This document shows, one piece after another, positions 11,090-23,189 of a stretch of 64,000 nucleotides of DNA (position 1 is the stretch's first letter; every line of letters starts with the position of its first letter). Location of the stretch: NCBI GenBank assembly GCA_028023455.1, contig JAQFVV010000013.1, forward strand, positions 10,010,411-10,074,410, given 5' to 3'. Made by a program: the position numbers and the translations under genes. Below the pieces are notes generated by a model. It was not told the DNA's origin, searched no databases, and saw only the letters and a list, made by a program, of their open reading frames with translations. Source of the stretch: Epiperipatus broadwayi. Its lineage: Eukaryota > Onychophora > Udeonychophora > Euonychophora > Peripatidae.

Positions 11090-14000
11090 TTTACATAAAT
11101 ACAGCTCATTTTTTGAAATTAAATTTATTTATCCTCATTTTAACATTATTGGAAAATTGAGTGGACCACATGTGCCAATACCATCAGTTTCTGCACCTTA
11201 TTTATCATTTATTAGTCACATACACACAGTTCTTTATAGTGTTGAACTATATGCTACATTTTGTTTCACTGTACTTTATTTTACACTATTAACTCTTCAC
11301 TGTTAATTCTGTACTATATACATTCTTTGGCATACTGAACTGTTCACACCATGCTATGCTGCAAGCACGATACTGCTCACATGACCCCGTGTGAATGGTA
11401 TTTCTCATACATCTAGATTAGCAGTTTTTTTGTCTAATTGTATCTTTGCAAATTAGCATATCTATATTACTTTCAATTTTTCATTATTTTAATTATGCAC
11501 ACTTTAGTGTCTTTTATATATTGATTAACATACCCATGCAATTGTATTATTTTTATGCGTTAATAGATATGCAATTTTTAGTCAATATATAGCACAATTA
11601 ATAGGATTCTATTATTTATAACTAGTTAAGATGTGGGCTGTCTATTGAAACGAAAACTCATGATCTGATTAATCTATTAAACAAAAATATAATTGTTTAT
11701 ATGAGGCAGTTTTCGCCATTGGTGAGGGGGAATGTTATATTGATCCTATTTTACCTTTATCTTTTTTTAATAGTAATTGACTATTCGTTTCCATCAACTC
11801 TTAACACAAATGATTTTAATATCCCATGATTCATTATAAAACGATGCCATCACTAATATTAGGTAATGCAATCATTCTTTATTATACTGTGTAAATACAA
11901 GAGTTTTTTTTTTTTTTAATGTTTTAGAGTTTTAAAGATATCATGTTTTATTTTGACATTAAAAAAAAAACATTTGTTGAAGTGCAAGGAAATAAGAATA
12001 ATAACAAAATATGCTAAATGAAATGCATGCCTTCCAATAATTTTAATTGCAAATTTTTTTAAAAAAAGAAGTCAAAGGTTCCAGATAATCAATATTCCCT
12101 CTTTTTATTTTTGTTCTTTGACAATTGTTTGATTTTCAAATAAACTTAATTGAAGCCCTAAATAAATTGAAAGTAATGAGATTGAGGTTGTGTGCTGGCT
12201 GAATTTCGATTTGAAATTGATTGATTTTGAGTAGTGTAGATTTTAATAAACTAATTGATAAAGAGAAGTAAAAAAAAACGCTTGCAAATGAACTTAACAA
12301 AATGTCTGTTTCAGTAATTGATTAAGTTGTTAGGACAGTATTCGGGAAGAGTTAAAATTTGATCTGTGTTCAGTATATTTGATCAAAGTGGTATTAATTA
12401 TGATGTTTTATTTCAGTTCTAATTAGATTATTTATTAAAAGGAAAAACCTTTGAGACTTGAGGGAGGAAGAGAATTTATTTTTTCATTTAACAAAAGAAA
12501 AAAATGAATGTTAATAATTACAAGGTGATTGTTATTCAAATCGCTATTGTTCTAAATTAAATTATAATTGATTAAAAGAAAATGATTTCTTCCTATTAAT
12601 TCTCTGATTCACTTGTTTCAGCCAATTAATAAAAACTCACTGTCCTATTTGTCCCTATTGTAATGAGATGAAAAGGAAATGGAAAGTGTAGGGGTTTTTA
12701 TTTTCTTGTTAGTCTGAGTTTTTATTATGAGTTGTTTTTTCTCTTTATATATATATATTCATAACAAAAAATAATTTCATTCTTGGAGTTTAACTCATAA
12801 AACTAATAAATACTTCATCTCTAGATAAACACTATATTTATTCGTAGTCCTTACTCTATGTGGTATAAATTATATTAATAATTTTTTTGTTGCAAGTGTG
12901 TGTGATTGGATTTTTGGACAAAAGTTCGGTATGTTTTTTAATGTATTGTCTAAGGTAATACAATATTTTCTCACATGTATCTGCACATACACAGCATGTA
13001 CCAATGAAAAGATAGCTAATTCTCTCTCCAAGCTGTCTCTATACTTCCATATCTAAAGTAACATATGTTATATAGTAATATAGTTTAATTATTGACTACA
13101 AACATTTTAAAGCATTAGCATGTCTGGATTGCAAGTTATCACATAAAATATGAAAGAATGTTCCATATCTTAGCCTTCAAATTGAGGGGAGGGAAATTCA
13201 AAATGATTCATAATGGCATATAATAGTGAAGCCATGAGATGCAAGAATATTGTCAAGTAGTTTGCAAGATTTTGTGATAGCAAGTAAAGCTTTGAAGACA
13301 TCTATGAATATATGAAACACACATTTCATATCGTAACTCATAATTTGGGCAAGTTAGATCCTTAAATTTTTTATGGTGAATAACTAAACTATATCATTAA
13401 GTAATATATTCATTGTTTTTGGAAGTGGTGCAGTAGGCAGCTTGGAAGGAGAGTTAATCATCTTTTCTGTATCAAAAGTAAAGTCATAAGAAAACTTTTA
13501 AACATGGCATTACTAACTCTCATAGCTCCAAATCCAAGATATAAGCAGTGATTAAAATAAAATTGATATTAAATGATAGCAAAACCAAACTGTGACTATT
13601 TTGTGGGTTTTTGAACTTTTAAATAATAATTAATAGATATGTAGATGATTCATTGAAAATTTATATCTTCTGTCCGAAAAACTACAGTCATGGTGACCTG
13701 GTTTGACTGTCACATATCATTCTTAATATTTTCATTTAGTGGATATACTTAACAAATGCAAATGAAATATTCCATAAAAAGTAGGCACACATAAGTTACC
13801 CAAGAGTAAAATAAAGTAAAACAAGGAATGAATTTAAAAAATATGGTTGCTATTGTGGTGAATACATAGATAAAATATATCTTATCTAATGGAAATTGTA
13901 AAAGTAAAATTAGAAGTTTCTATTAAAAGTGATATCTTTGGGGTTTTTTAAAACTTGGAAGTAAAGATTTTTCCTGCGTGATATAGCACTACCATAAACA

Positions 14001-15480
14001 ATATTTTAAATGAGATAATTATTATTTAATGCTGTCCAGTTGTTGGTTTTTTTACTGAAAATCATATGAATGAATAGCATTTTTTCAAAATGATCTATTA
14101 ATTATTTTTATTTTGTTCAAAGAGTCTCTCTTTAACCATAATCTTTATGATTATTATATATTTTTAAATAATTATATTGGGCTCATGGTCTGACCAAAAG
14201 AGGATAATTTTAGCTTGTTTATTTGCATTTCAATCAAGAATTGAGGTTTTTTTGCTTTGCATTGTATTTTCAAAAGATTTTACTCATTGTTCAAAACATT
14301 TCTATTTTTCATTATTAAAGATATATTCTACATTTAAAAATTTTATATTATTATTGTTGTTGAATATTTCTAGAAGACAAAATCATTAATTTTTTATTAT
14401 CAATTTTGAAAGCAACTCTATTATCCCAATCTTCACATTTAGCCATAGTCTTTTTTAAAACATTATTCTGCAATTTTCATCATGAGAGTTATGAAATCCA
14501 TTCTGTTTTCAACTAAAAGCATAATCTTGAATGCATATTTGTTTTGTCCATTCTGGCTTTCCTCATTACATACGTAGCCTGACGATTAGTACGTAAAGAG
14601 ACAATATATAATTCTGTTTAACTTGTGAATTTGGTCTGGTTCATATTATGTTTTAAATGTATATTCTAGTCTAATATAAAACATTGTTGTAAAAACAATG
14701 TTTTCATACACTCATTTTTATAAAAATACTTCTATAATTTAATGTGGTCAATTATATCAATAAAATCCATATAAATGTTTTTTGTATTACCTGAATTTTT
14801 AAAATCTGCTTTTATCTAAACATGCTCTTTCATTGTAAGGCTGTAATTACTTCATAAGGTATAAAAGATCAAATTCAGTAGTTTTCACACCATTAAGACA
14901 TTTTTTGAAGTAAGAATGTCCATTGATATTGAAACAGTCAGCTTGTACAATCCAACTGTTTCACCTACTATATGCTATAGTAGTATTCTGTTATATATAA
15001 ACACCACCAAATTCTCATACATCTTATTAATAATACTGTAAAAACCCACCTAAATTTAAACTTAAATAATGCCAATTATATATGTGTGCATATATATTTA
15101 CATATAGAGAGAAATGTGCATTTATAAAGACATAAATCTCTAAGATACGCACATATATATTTTTAATAATAATTAAATGAAAAACGAGTTGTATGTGTAA
15201 CTTTAGACTACATATATGCTAGAAGATTAATGTTAATAGGATTTAAAACATTAAGATTTCTTTATTTTGAAATGTTTAGTAAATTAGTAATATTTGAAAT
15301 TATATAATTTTGCATATATCAGTAAATTAAAATGGTCGAGTTACATATATAACAAAATGTTTTTCACAAATGTTAGATTTGTTTTTTTAGCCAAAGTGAC
15401 ACCCGAAGAATTAATTCTTCCCGATATAAGATTGACTCAACTTATATTTAGAGTTAAAATTACAATTAAAATAAAAGATT
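11090..15480. other. Long AT-rich intergenic region, nothing identified
   Basis: No coding frame, inverted repeat or mobile-element signature was recognised. Short open frames at 14177-14389 and 15294-15515 are rich in F/I/K/L/N, as expected by chance in this composition. A/T homopolymer runs occur near 11905 and 11960. Confidence 0.5.
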
Positions 15481-15716
15481 GCATAAATTACAGTGTGTCA
15501 CGGAGGTTAATTTGACCTAATTAAAAGTTTGACACAGCAGGCTTCCATGAATACTGGCAATAAGCAAACAAGCTAGGAAAACTTGTCTAAAAAATAATAT
15601 AACGAAAGAGAGGGGGGTAGATGGATACATAAGCTACAGCAGCCATTTTAGAGGCATCCAGATTCAATATAATCTTTAAATAAAGTACTGAAAAGAATTA
15701 ATAATTTTCATGTCAG

Positions 15717-15803
15717 GGTAAGAGGCCCCAAATCTTGTCTTTCCGCCCCGATGAGAAACTACCTGATGCTGAAGAAGATGAAGAAACAGCTGTAACCACC
15801 TAA
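15717..15803 (+). pseudogene. Exon-like frame with an acidic C-terminal tail, unassigned
   Basis: After the acceptor-like ttttcatgtcag, the frame runs 28 codons to TAA: GKRPQILSFRPDEKLP, then DAEEDEETAVTT. Its composition (Pro, Arg, Glu/Asp clusters) and base composition differ sharply from the surroundings, where chance frames are F/I/K/N-rich. Two readings seem possible. It could be a terminal exon of a host gene whose upstream exons lie outside or are unrecognised. Or it could be the tail of a retroelement polyprotein, since a degenerate RHPDSI motif at about 15649-15666 recalls the integrase-tail RHxDQ of Ty3/gypsy. The acceptor is weak and no donor partner is known. I do not recognise the protein. 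Confidence 0.3.
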
Positions 15804-16931
15804 AGATGTCCTAAGAATGAGAGAACCTGCCAGCAGAAGAGAAATTAATGGTAATCATTCCTTCAAATTTAAATCTTCAGCTAAACTTAAATCTAAAATG
15901 CTAGCTAATTCTAAAGTAATGGCCATAATAATTATAATAATAATGTAACTAAACTTGTTCTAAATGTATTTTTATTTTCCTTGGTTTTATTTAAAGTCTT
16001 GCCTAAATTAATTTCCCGAATAGTCCCAAATTTAATTTGTTTCTCTACCTGATTTTCTGAATTGCATATTAATTTGATAAAAACATTTACTTTATTAAGT
16101 TGAATATCTTATGTCTTGGTTTACTTATGTATGATTGATTTAGTTTTAGGTATATTTATTATTTAATAGCTTTAGCTATGTATGTGTTGAATAATCTGTT
16201 TTAAAACAATAATCAAAATTCTCAGTTGTTACATATAATTTTAAGTTAATGATAATAATTGCTTTCGTAATTAATAAACAATTTCTAACTTTTAAACTAA
16301 ATCAATCAAATTTCAAATACGCTACAGAAACTTGTTTTAAAATATGCTAAAGCTAAATTTCAGATTTCACTTGCATGAAATCGTACATTAGTTATATATT
16401 GCATTTCCTAAATCTATGCCAAATCTTATTAAATTTTACTTATTTTATTGTTTATGCTATATGTATCCAAAACTGGGTTTTATTCGTAATGAAGTCATTA
16501 GTGAGAAGTAAATCTAGATTCTCACCTATATATGTGTAATTTTGCATAGATTAATGCACAAACTAAAAACCCCATTTTGAAATAAATAAAATCTTTTGAT
16601 TGAGATATAACTATAAACTTATCGGTCAGATTTGCTTTTAAAATATGATATTTAAGTGATATCTAGTTGAGATGATAAAATGCAGCATAAATCTATAATT
16701 TTGTATTGTAATTTCCCCTTACTATGCTGTAGTCCTCCTTAAATCAATAAAAGCCTATATAGATAGCCTTATAACTTGGATTCATAAATTTTCTTTAATA
16801 GTATAATTAAAAATACTATCATATGAACTGATACTGAGTAGTTTTATGAAGGAAACTAGAATTAGCATCTTAATTTTTAGTATATGATTATGTTGTCAGT
16901 GATGCATATGTGTCCTTTAGAAATGCTATGG
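15804..16931. other. AT-rich stretch after the exon-like frame
   Basis: It starts with a purine-rich segment (aagaatgagagaacctg and following, to about 15850) and then becomes A/T-rich. A possible polyadenylation signal, aatcaataaaag, lies near 16744. It could be a 3' untranslated region or retroelement sequence; nothing decides between them. Confidence 0.35.
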
Positions 16932-18308
16932 TGTAACTCACTTGTTGCTGTATTTCTTTACTGGGCGTATGTGTTAGGGCTACACCAGTACACTTAGTTC
17001 AGGCAATTATCTTCCTCAGATGGGATTGGTATGTGCCACCCATTCTGCATCCTTAGTAATGGAGCATGAGACTCACACAGAGGGTAAGACTTCCATTTAT
17101 ATAAATTGCTCTATCCTCCAGACTAAAGGCCTCTTAACTCACAGCAATGAGTTCGGTTGAAGGGAACCATTACTTGGTAAGAATCCCGTGAAAAAGATAC
17201 ATATATGAGATGCAGGGACCAAAAAGTTATATGTTTTATATACGCAAAGGTATCTGAATTCTGGCTGCCCATAATCAGTTCATCCCACCCTTTTCTGTTT
17301 ATTATTATTTCAGCATTGATCTGAATTCGAATCCAGATTGATAGGCAAATTATCTATATAGAGAGTACACTAGTTATTCATGCTTATATTAAATACTATG
17401 TTCTTTATAATTCATTATTATCACTTCCACTAATTATTAAAGCAGATATATACTCAATTAAATAGCATAAACTAGGCATAGATAACCATGAGCAAAGTCA
17501 TTTAGCTGTAAATTTAATATTAATGCTCATAAAAGTATAACAACTAAATGTATTATTATTTAATCACCTGCGAGTGATAGATTCAAAAATATAGCTAAGT
17601 AAACTAATTTGTAACTTAGAAATCATAATCACCTGTGTATTAGTTAATGCTATATATAAACCAGAAGTGCATACTTTGTAATTTGAATTGTAACCTAAAG
17701 CTTATAATCACCTGCGAGTGATTTCATATACCAAACATATATGTAGACCAAGTTATGTAACCCATTCTTAAAATTATCTCTAAAACCCATCACTTGCGTG
17801 TGAATCCAAATTTAATGTAAACATCCTTTAACCACCTGCATGTGAGAACAACTATTTAACCATTATAATATTGTTTATTTATTATTTCAAAACTTAACTT
17901 TTATTAAATTGAATTTAAACTTAAATTGGATGTACATTTTAATCTTGTTCACTGGCTCAAAATCATTTCATGCTTTAATAATTAATTATGATTAGTTATT
18001 GATATTTAGTTTATTGTTTAATTCATAAATATCTTAGCCACACGATATCTATATACCTATACTCGCTAAAATGCTGAAATACCATAGTCTTTTGTTTTAC
18101 TATTGTGCTACTGCCTGCACGTAAAGAAGGGAAATACTGCTGTGGCCTCAACTGTGTCATCCACAAGGTAGTAAATCTCTGAGCAATGGTAGAAGAACTA
18201 GGGTTAGGCCAGAGTCGTGGCTTCCACCACCGTAAAACTAGTTGGCCTTAGGATGATTTATCAGAGTTCTAGATTTTGTTCCACGAATGTACATATTTGG
18301 CCGTTACA
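16932..18308 (+). mobile_element. Candidate solo or partial LTR (TGTAAC...GTTACA)
   Basis: The segment starts tgtaactcactt and ends ggccgttaca, giving the TG...CA ends with short inverted termini expected of an LTR. Bases 16945-17330 and 18100-18290 are clearly less AT-rich than the surroundings, and a TATA-like tatataaa lies near 17098. No 5-bp target duplication was found (tatgg versus atata), and no second LTR copy is in the window. An alternative start at 15496 (tgtcacgg) also pairs with the end ccgttaca. Treat the boundaries and the class as tentative. Confidence 0.3.
17563..17846 (+). promoter_or_regulatory. Cluster of five CACCTG-containing dyad motifs
   Basis: The 16-mer atcacctgcgagtgat occurs exactly at 17563-17578 and 17707-17722. 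It is a 5-bp dyad (atcac/gtgat) around ctgcga and contains the E-box-like word cacctg. Degenerate relatives lie at 17628 (atcacctgtgtat), 17789 (atcacttgcgtgtgaat) and 17830 (aaccacctgcatgtgag). Spacings are about 65, 79, 82 and 41 bp. Clustered dyads in a possible LTR suggest protein-binding sites or a decayed short tandem array. The function is inference. Confidence 0.5.
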
Positions 18309-19849
18309 ATATATTCCAATTTGTGTATTCACTAATTTTTCTAATAAGTAAATATTTTTATTAATTGTTTTTTGGCTGCTTGCAAAATTCTGTTGCATTC
18401 TCATTAATTCTAATAATCTTATTTTTTGTTAGTGATCTCACCTAATAGTGAAGAGTCATCCTTATAAATAAATACATCATCAAACATGTCTTTCAACTTA
18501 CTTATTTCTGAAACTTCCTTTTATTTCATGAATATTCTGAGGGAAAGATAACTTTTATTTTTCCAATTTTGTGTATATTTTTTATATTTTTGCTCTTTGT
18601 AATTTTTTATTCTGTTCTATTTAAAAAATGTTTATCTTTTTTTAATTTGTGTCTTTTTCTTTACAATTATTTTTGCATCTTCTTCCAACCATTCTGATTT
18701 TTCTTATTATTTCACCTTGTTCAAATTTTTCTCTGATTTCTTTTTTCACAATTTTCATTCTCAGTTTATCTCGTTCATCATAAATCACATCTGATGTTAT
18801 TTCATAAATAAATAGGCATGTTCTACAAGTTATATCTAGGATATTAAACAAATTGATAGATTTTTTGAAAACTCCATTTGTAATTTATTACTTTTTTTAA
18901 ATAATCTGTTTCTGGTTACATTTTTGCTATTAAGTGAGAAGTTTTCCATTACTGAGCATTGGGAAGGTAATTAATTTGATTCATATGAACTCCTCTGGGG
19001 GGAGGTGTGTTCATACATATTGCTGGTTGCTTTAAAAATCTATTGGCAATAAAAGGATTATTGAGTTTGGAAAGGTTGATAATCCTTCTTCATTTCTGTT
19101 TTTATGTTCATGTCAGAAAACAGCATTTTATTTTTAATTACAGCCTTGGTATTCCATTAATGAATTATTAAAAATATATCTTGCCTACACATTTTGTCAA
19201 TTTTAACTTCATGTTATTGTAAATCCATTTTTCTTTAATCTTTTAACTGTTTTAAAGAAAGAGAAAAAAGTAACATTGTGAATCTGGTTTGCTATGATTT
19301 ACTATACATTTATATCTTGCCATTGTTTATAATCTAGGCACATTTTTTGTTGTTTAGAAAAATTATGTCACGAAAAAAATATTCTCAATTTCCTTGTAAT
19401 AAATTTTATTTCTCCTAAAATAAAATAACTAACTTGACTCATTCTTATTTAATTAATATTTAGCTAGTTTAAAAATACAAAATATTTAAGTTATGTTCCA
19501 TATGACAATCTTTTGGAATTCAATTCTATCATCCTCATTACTTTCAAAATACTTCAGTATGTAGTCTGAAATCTTAATACTATATGTCTGTAAATCTCCA
19601 AGTCTCAGATCCATATATAAGAACTGATGAAGACATTCACTAAAAACCTTCCACCTCCAATATATTGATATATTTTCTTTTAATATTAAATTTATTTTTT
19701 CGAAATTATTTTTATCTAATAGTTTGAACAAGATATTGTAGTTGTTAATTTCTAATTCATTATTATTAATCTTTTTTTTTTTCTGTAAAAAATCGTTACA
19801 TTATTTTAGTTTTTTCAACATCCTATTCTTTTGCTGGATAACTCTGATA
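18309..19849. other. Intergenic; two unassigned minus-strand frames
   Basis: Minus-strand frames of 69 codons (18642-18851) and 81 codons (19486-19731) have a charged, somewhat protein-like composition: one contains KKEIREKFEQGEIIRK, the other YILKYFESNEDDRIEFQ. They could be remnants of one retroelement, but I cannot assign a family. A less AT-rich patch with a G6 run lies near 18985-19015. Confidence 0.35.
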
Positions 19850-20140
19850 AGAAAAATATTAAAGCAGGAAAAACTCTCTATACATATTACCACTCAGTGT
19901 AAGCCAGAGTAAGCAATGGATTCCAGAAGGCTTCTTACTGATGAAGGCTACAAGCCAGAAACTAGTCTGGGGATATTGGATGAGTAGGCACTAGAAGGGG
20001 ATTTTATGCACAAGCCTTCTGGAATCCATTGATTATTCTGACTTGCACTGAGTGGCAATACGTATAGAGAGTTTGGCCTGTTTTAATAACAGTTACGAGC
20101 AAGCAGAAGAAATGGTGATCATGTGATGTTTATTGTAAAA
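19850..20140 (+). mobile_element. Hairpin-element family, copy 3
   Basis: Both arms are present. The left arm, 19861-19932, starts aaagcaggaaaaactc. The right arm, about 20011-20083, ends gagtttggcctgtttt. They surround a loop with gaaactagtctggggata and ggatgagtaggcactaga. After the right arm, the family head appears in reverse complement (ataacagttacgagcaag ... catgtgatgtttatt), so the complete element seems to have a head at each end. The arms carry several mismatches, so this copy is older than the one at 39.3 kb. A-rich flanks obscure any target duplication. Confidence 0.75.
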
Positions 20141-20980
20141 AAAATATGCTAATATTTTGAAGACATTATTTTTATTTTTATTTTTTTTTCATTTAATCCA
20201 CAAAATACTACATGTAAAATTGCAGTAAAAAGTTTTGGAGATATAGAATTTCCATGGTATATGCCAATGTATTAATCTTTTTAATATCACAATGTAATCT
20301 AATCACCATTATTGTATTTTGATAAATATTGTTCAAAATAGGGCATTATTCTGTCTATGTCTTGATGTTTCAAAGATTTATCATTACCGAATTGCTTATA
20401 AAATCAAACTTCTTTTAATAATTGTCAAACCCAAAGCATAATGGCGATTTATGCTCCTTGACTCTTTCTATAACCTTTTTTTCACTTGATTTATGCAAGG
20501 TCCAAATTTTATTAAATAAAATTAACATTTTGATGAACTTCTTCAAATAATTTTTTTTTTTCTACTGTCTAACAAAAAAACTAGGAAAAGGAAGTCTTTG
20601 AAGATTTTTTGAACAATCAAAATGTTTATTAAATAAAATTTGGATACTATATAAATTAAATGTAAAAATTGGTTTACTAAATAAGTAAATAATTATGACA
20701 ATAATAACACCATCATCTAGAACTTTTATTATAGTCATTATGAATTTGTCCTGGTTAGTTATTTAATGCCTAAGAGGAATCAGAGTTTCCTTTCAGTTAG
20801 CAATAAATTGCTTTGTGTAGCCCTTATGTATATAAATATTTCACTAATACATATATGTAATAGATTATAGCAAGAATTACATCTATAACAATTAACAGTA
20901 GTCTGTAGAATGAAATAACAAAGTAGATAGTAGAGCTGTCTGCATGATTCTTCTGTTCTATAGTACTATCATTGATTATC

Positions 20981-20984
<4 letters not shown>
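20141..20984. other. AT-rich intergenic stretch, nothing identified
   Basis: No coding signature or inverted repeat was recognised. A near-duplicate phrase, ttattaaataaaatt, occurs near 20509 and 20627. Confidence 0.5.

Positions 20985-21060
<76 letters not shown>
20985..21060. repeat. (TA)n tract with internal ttgtgata, self-complementary
   Basis: Two TA runs are separated by attgtgatat and preceded by attatcacaat, so the block can fold on itself. It causes a spurious minus-strand frame of Ile-Tyr repeats over 20824-21135. Confidence 0.9.
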
Positions 21061-21062
<2 letters not shown>

Positions 21063-21420
21063 GTAAAAAATTAATATCCTCATAGACTATCATTTCCAGT
21101 CTGAAATGACCATTATTACCATTTCTACTAAACATTGTATTTTTTCTTAAGCTCTTATGTTCTTTTTAAAACATTCTTCATAATCTTTCATTCTTTAATA
21201 AGATAAATTAAAAACAAAAATAGAATAATTGTCAGCTTTACAAATAAGCAAACACAATTCCACATACAAATTTTAGTTTTTGATTTAAGAAAATTTCATT
21301 GATAGGCAAACTACAAAATACAGTTCTCATATTTCTTAATAGTAATATTTATCAAGAAATAATTATTTCTATTTAATGGGCACACACTGCCAATCATCAA
21401 CACTCAACTACAGTTTCCCT

Positions 21421-21469
21421 TGGGTGATTTGGTGCAATGATAGAGTGGTAGATTCTGAAGTTCAAATTA
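21421..21469 (+). other. Possible tRNA-derived SINE head fragment
   Basis: The phrase ggtgcaatgatagagtggta, followed about 10 bases later by gaagttcaaatta, resembles degenerate pol III A and B boxes. It lacks a tail or second copy in the window. It lies immediately before, and overlaps, the target duplication of hairpin copy 4, so it is pre-existing flank rather than part of that element. Confidence 0.2.
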
Positions 21470-21633
21470 CATGGATAATAAACATCACATGACCACTATC
21501 TCTTATGCTTGTATATAACTGTTGTTAAAACAGGCAAAACTCACTATACGTATTCACAAGCCTTCTGGCATCCATTGATTATTCTAGCTTGCTGTGTGTG
21601 GCATATGTATAGTGAATTTTACATGGATAATAA
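21467..21633 (+). mobile_element. Hairpin-element family, copy 4 (miniature), with 15-bp target duplication
   Basis: The element (21482-21618) is flanked by an exact 15-bp direct repeat, ttacatggataataa, at 21467-21481 and 21619-21633. It contains the head (acatcacatgaccac ... ataactgttgttaaaacag), a short piece of the first arm (gcaaaactcactatacg), and most of the opposing arm (cacaagccttctggcatcc onward, ending agtgaattt). The loop and much of the first arm are deleted, leaving 137 bp. No poly(A) tail is visible. Confidence 0.8.
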
Positions 21634-21639
21634 CTACAG

Positions 21640-23185
21640 TTTTGTCAATTTTTATGTTTGAACTTCTTATGATCTCCTGAACAATAAACTATTTGATTAT
21701 TTAATTACAAATCACAGATAAATGGTTACAAGAGAAATGCATGTCTCTAAAAATAATATTCATATTTCAGAAAAGAATATGGCTTTTAGAAAAGTTAGTA
21801 AATAGGCCAGCTTTACCATCAACTGAAGACATAGTTTTGAGATTTGGCATATCAAGTCACAATCTTATTCTTGCAAGAAGTCTCATTAATAAGTTTATTA
21901 TAGATGTATGTTTATCTGCCTCAGAAATAGATCTTAAACCTATACTATTTATGTAATCCTGGATAAATATAAATCATCAAACATATTGCTAATAATAGTG
22001 CAATTTATACATATAACAGATTGAAGGACATAATGAATCCATAAGTACATTTAGCTCTGATTGAAAACTTTAAAAATATCTATGTAAATAGAATGAAAAA
22101 CTTATTCAAAAATTTAGGCATCCAATAGAGTCTTTAAAGCAAGAATCATAGAAAAAGCTCATCGATTGCTGACATTCTTTTTTTATATTTAAAGTTGTTT
22201 TTAGCAATTATGTTCTATTCCACCATCTAGAGTATCTTCACAGCCCTACTTTTTTTTATTGGATTTACCTACGATTTCCATTATTTTGATCTATTATATA
22301 TTTTTTTTAAATAATCTCAAGAATGAGCTTTTCTTCACAAATCAGTATAGAATTGTTAAAAACATCATGTCTTTTAAAACTAACTTGAATCATATTTGGA
22401 ACAACTGAAATAGATTTAATAAGTAAATTACAAAGAAATCTGAACTTAAATAACTAGAAACTTGTTTGGGAATATGAGGACACAAATTTTCTAGGTATTT
22501 AATAAAGTAACATTTTGTGTGATTCAATTTTTTATTTAAACAAGACTAAGAAATGTTTAAAAAAATATAGATCTGAAAGATATTTTATACAATAGTATAT
22601 TTATACTATTTGCACTCTTGAATGACAGAAAATTTTGATTTTTTTTTCACTTAATTTTCTCATCGAGTAAGCATTAAGATAGGCAATAAATTCAAATAAG
22701 CCATTCTATCTGAAGAATGGATAGGTAGATAAAAATTGATTATAAGTGAATATTAAATGCATTTCTATGTAGTGTTTATTGACCACTTATTTATTATATA
22801 AAGCTTCAAAGTGAAATAGATGTTGGTTATGCGTGACCTTAAATAAAATTTCTGAAATTGTACATATGGAGATCTTTTGTAATTCAGAAATATCTCACTG
22901 AATTTTTTGAAAATTAAAAGAATGCTTGGTAAAAAGTAAATAGTATATACTAACTTTCACTTCATCTTACATCACTTGATTTTCCCAATACAATACAATT
23001 TGATTCTTTAGCTTGTTTTCAACTTTGAATCCACAGTCCTTATTCATAAAGCAAAATTTAGAAAGCAGGTTAGAATGGAAATTGAATTATCATATGGTAA
23101 GCACTTATTATTCAAGCTTATTGTTATTGTTATCACTAAGGTAAAAAACTGTCTTGTCATATGGTATCAATGCATTATGTGTAAG
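21640..23185. other. AT-rich intergenic region, nothing assigned
   Basis: A 71-codon + strand frame at 21741-21956 has a fairly mixed composition but no motif I recognise. The rest is A/T-rich without structure. Confidence 0.45.
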
Positions 23186-23189
23186 TAAA

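Noticed and set aside
15496-18308. A single 2.8-kb LTR from tgtcacgg to ccgttaca
   Set aside because: The ends pair, but the length is unusual, no target duplication is present, and a shorter TGTAAC...GTTACA alternative exists. Kept only as an alternative.
20824-21135. 103-codon minus-strand frame with Ile-Tyr repeats
   Set aside because: It runs through a (TA)n tract; the remainder has no recognisable domain.
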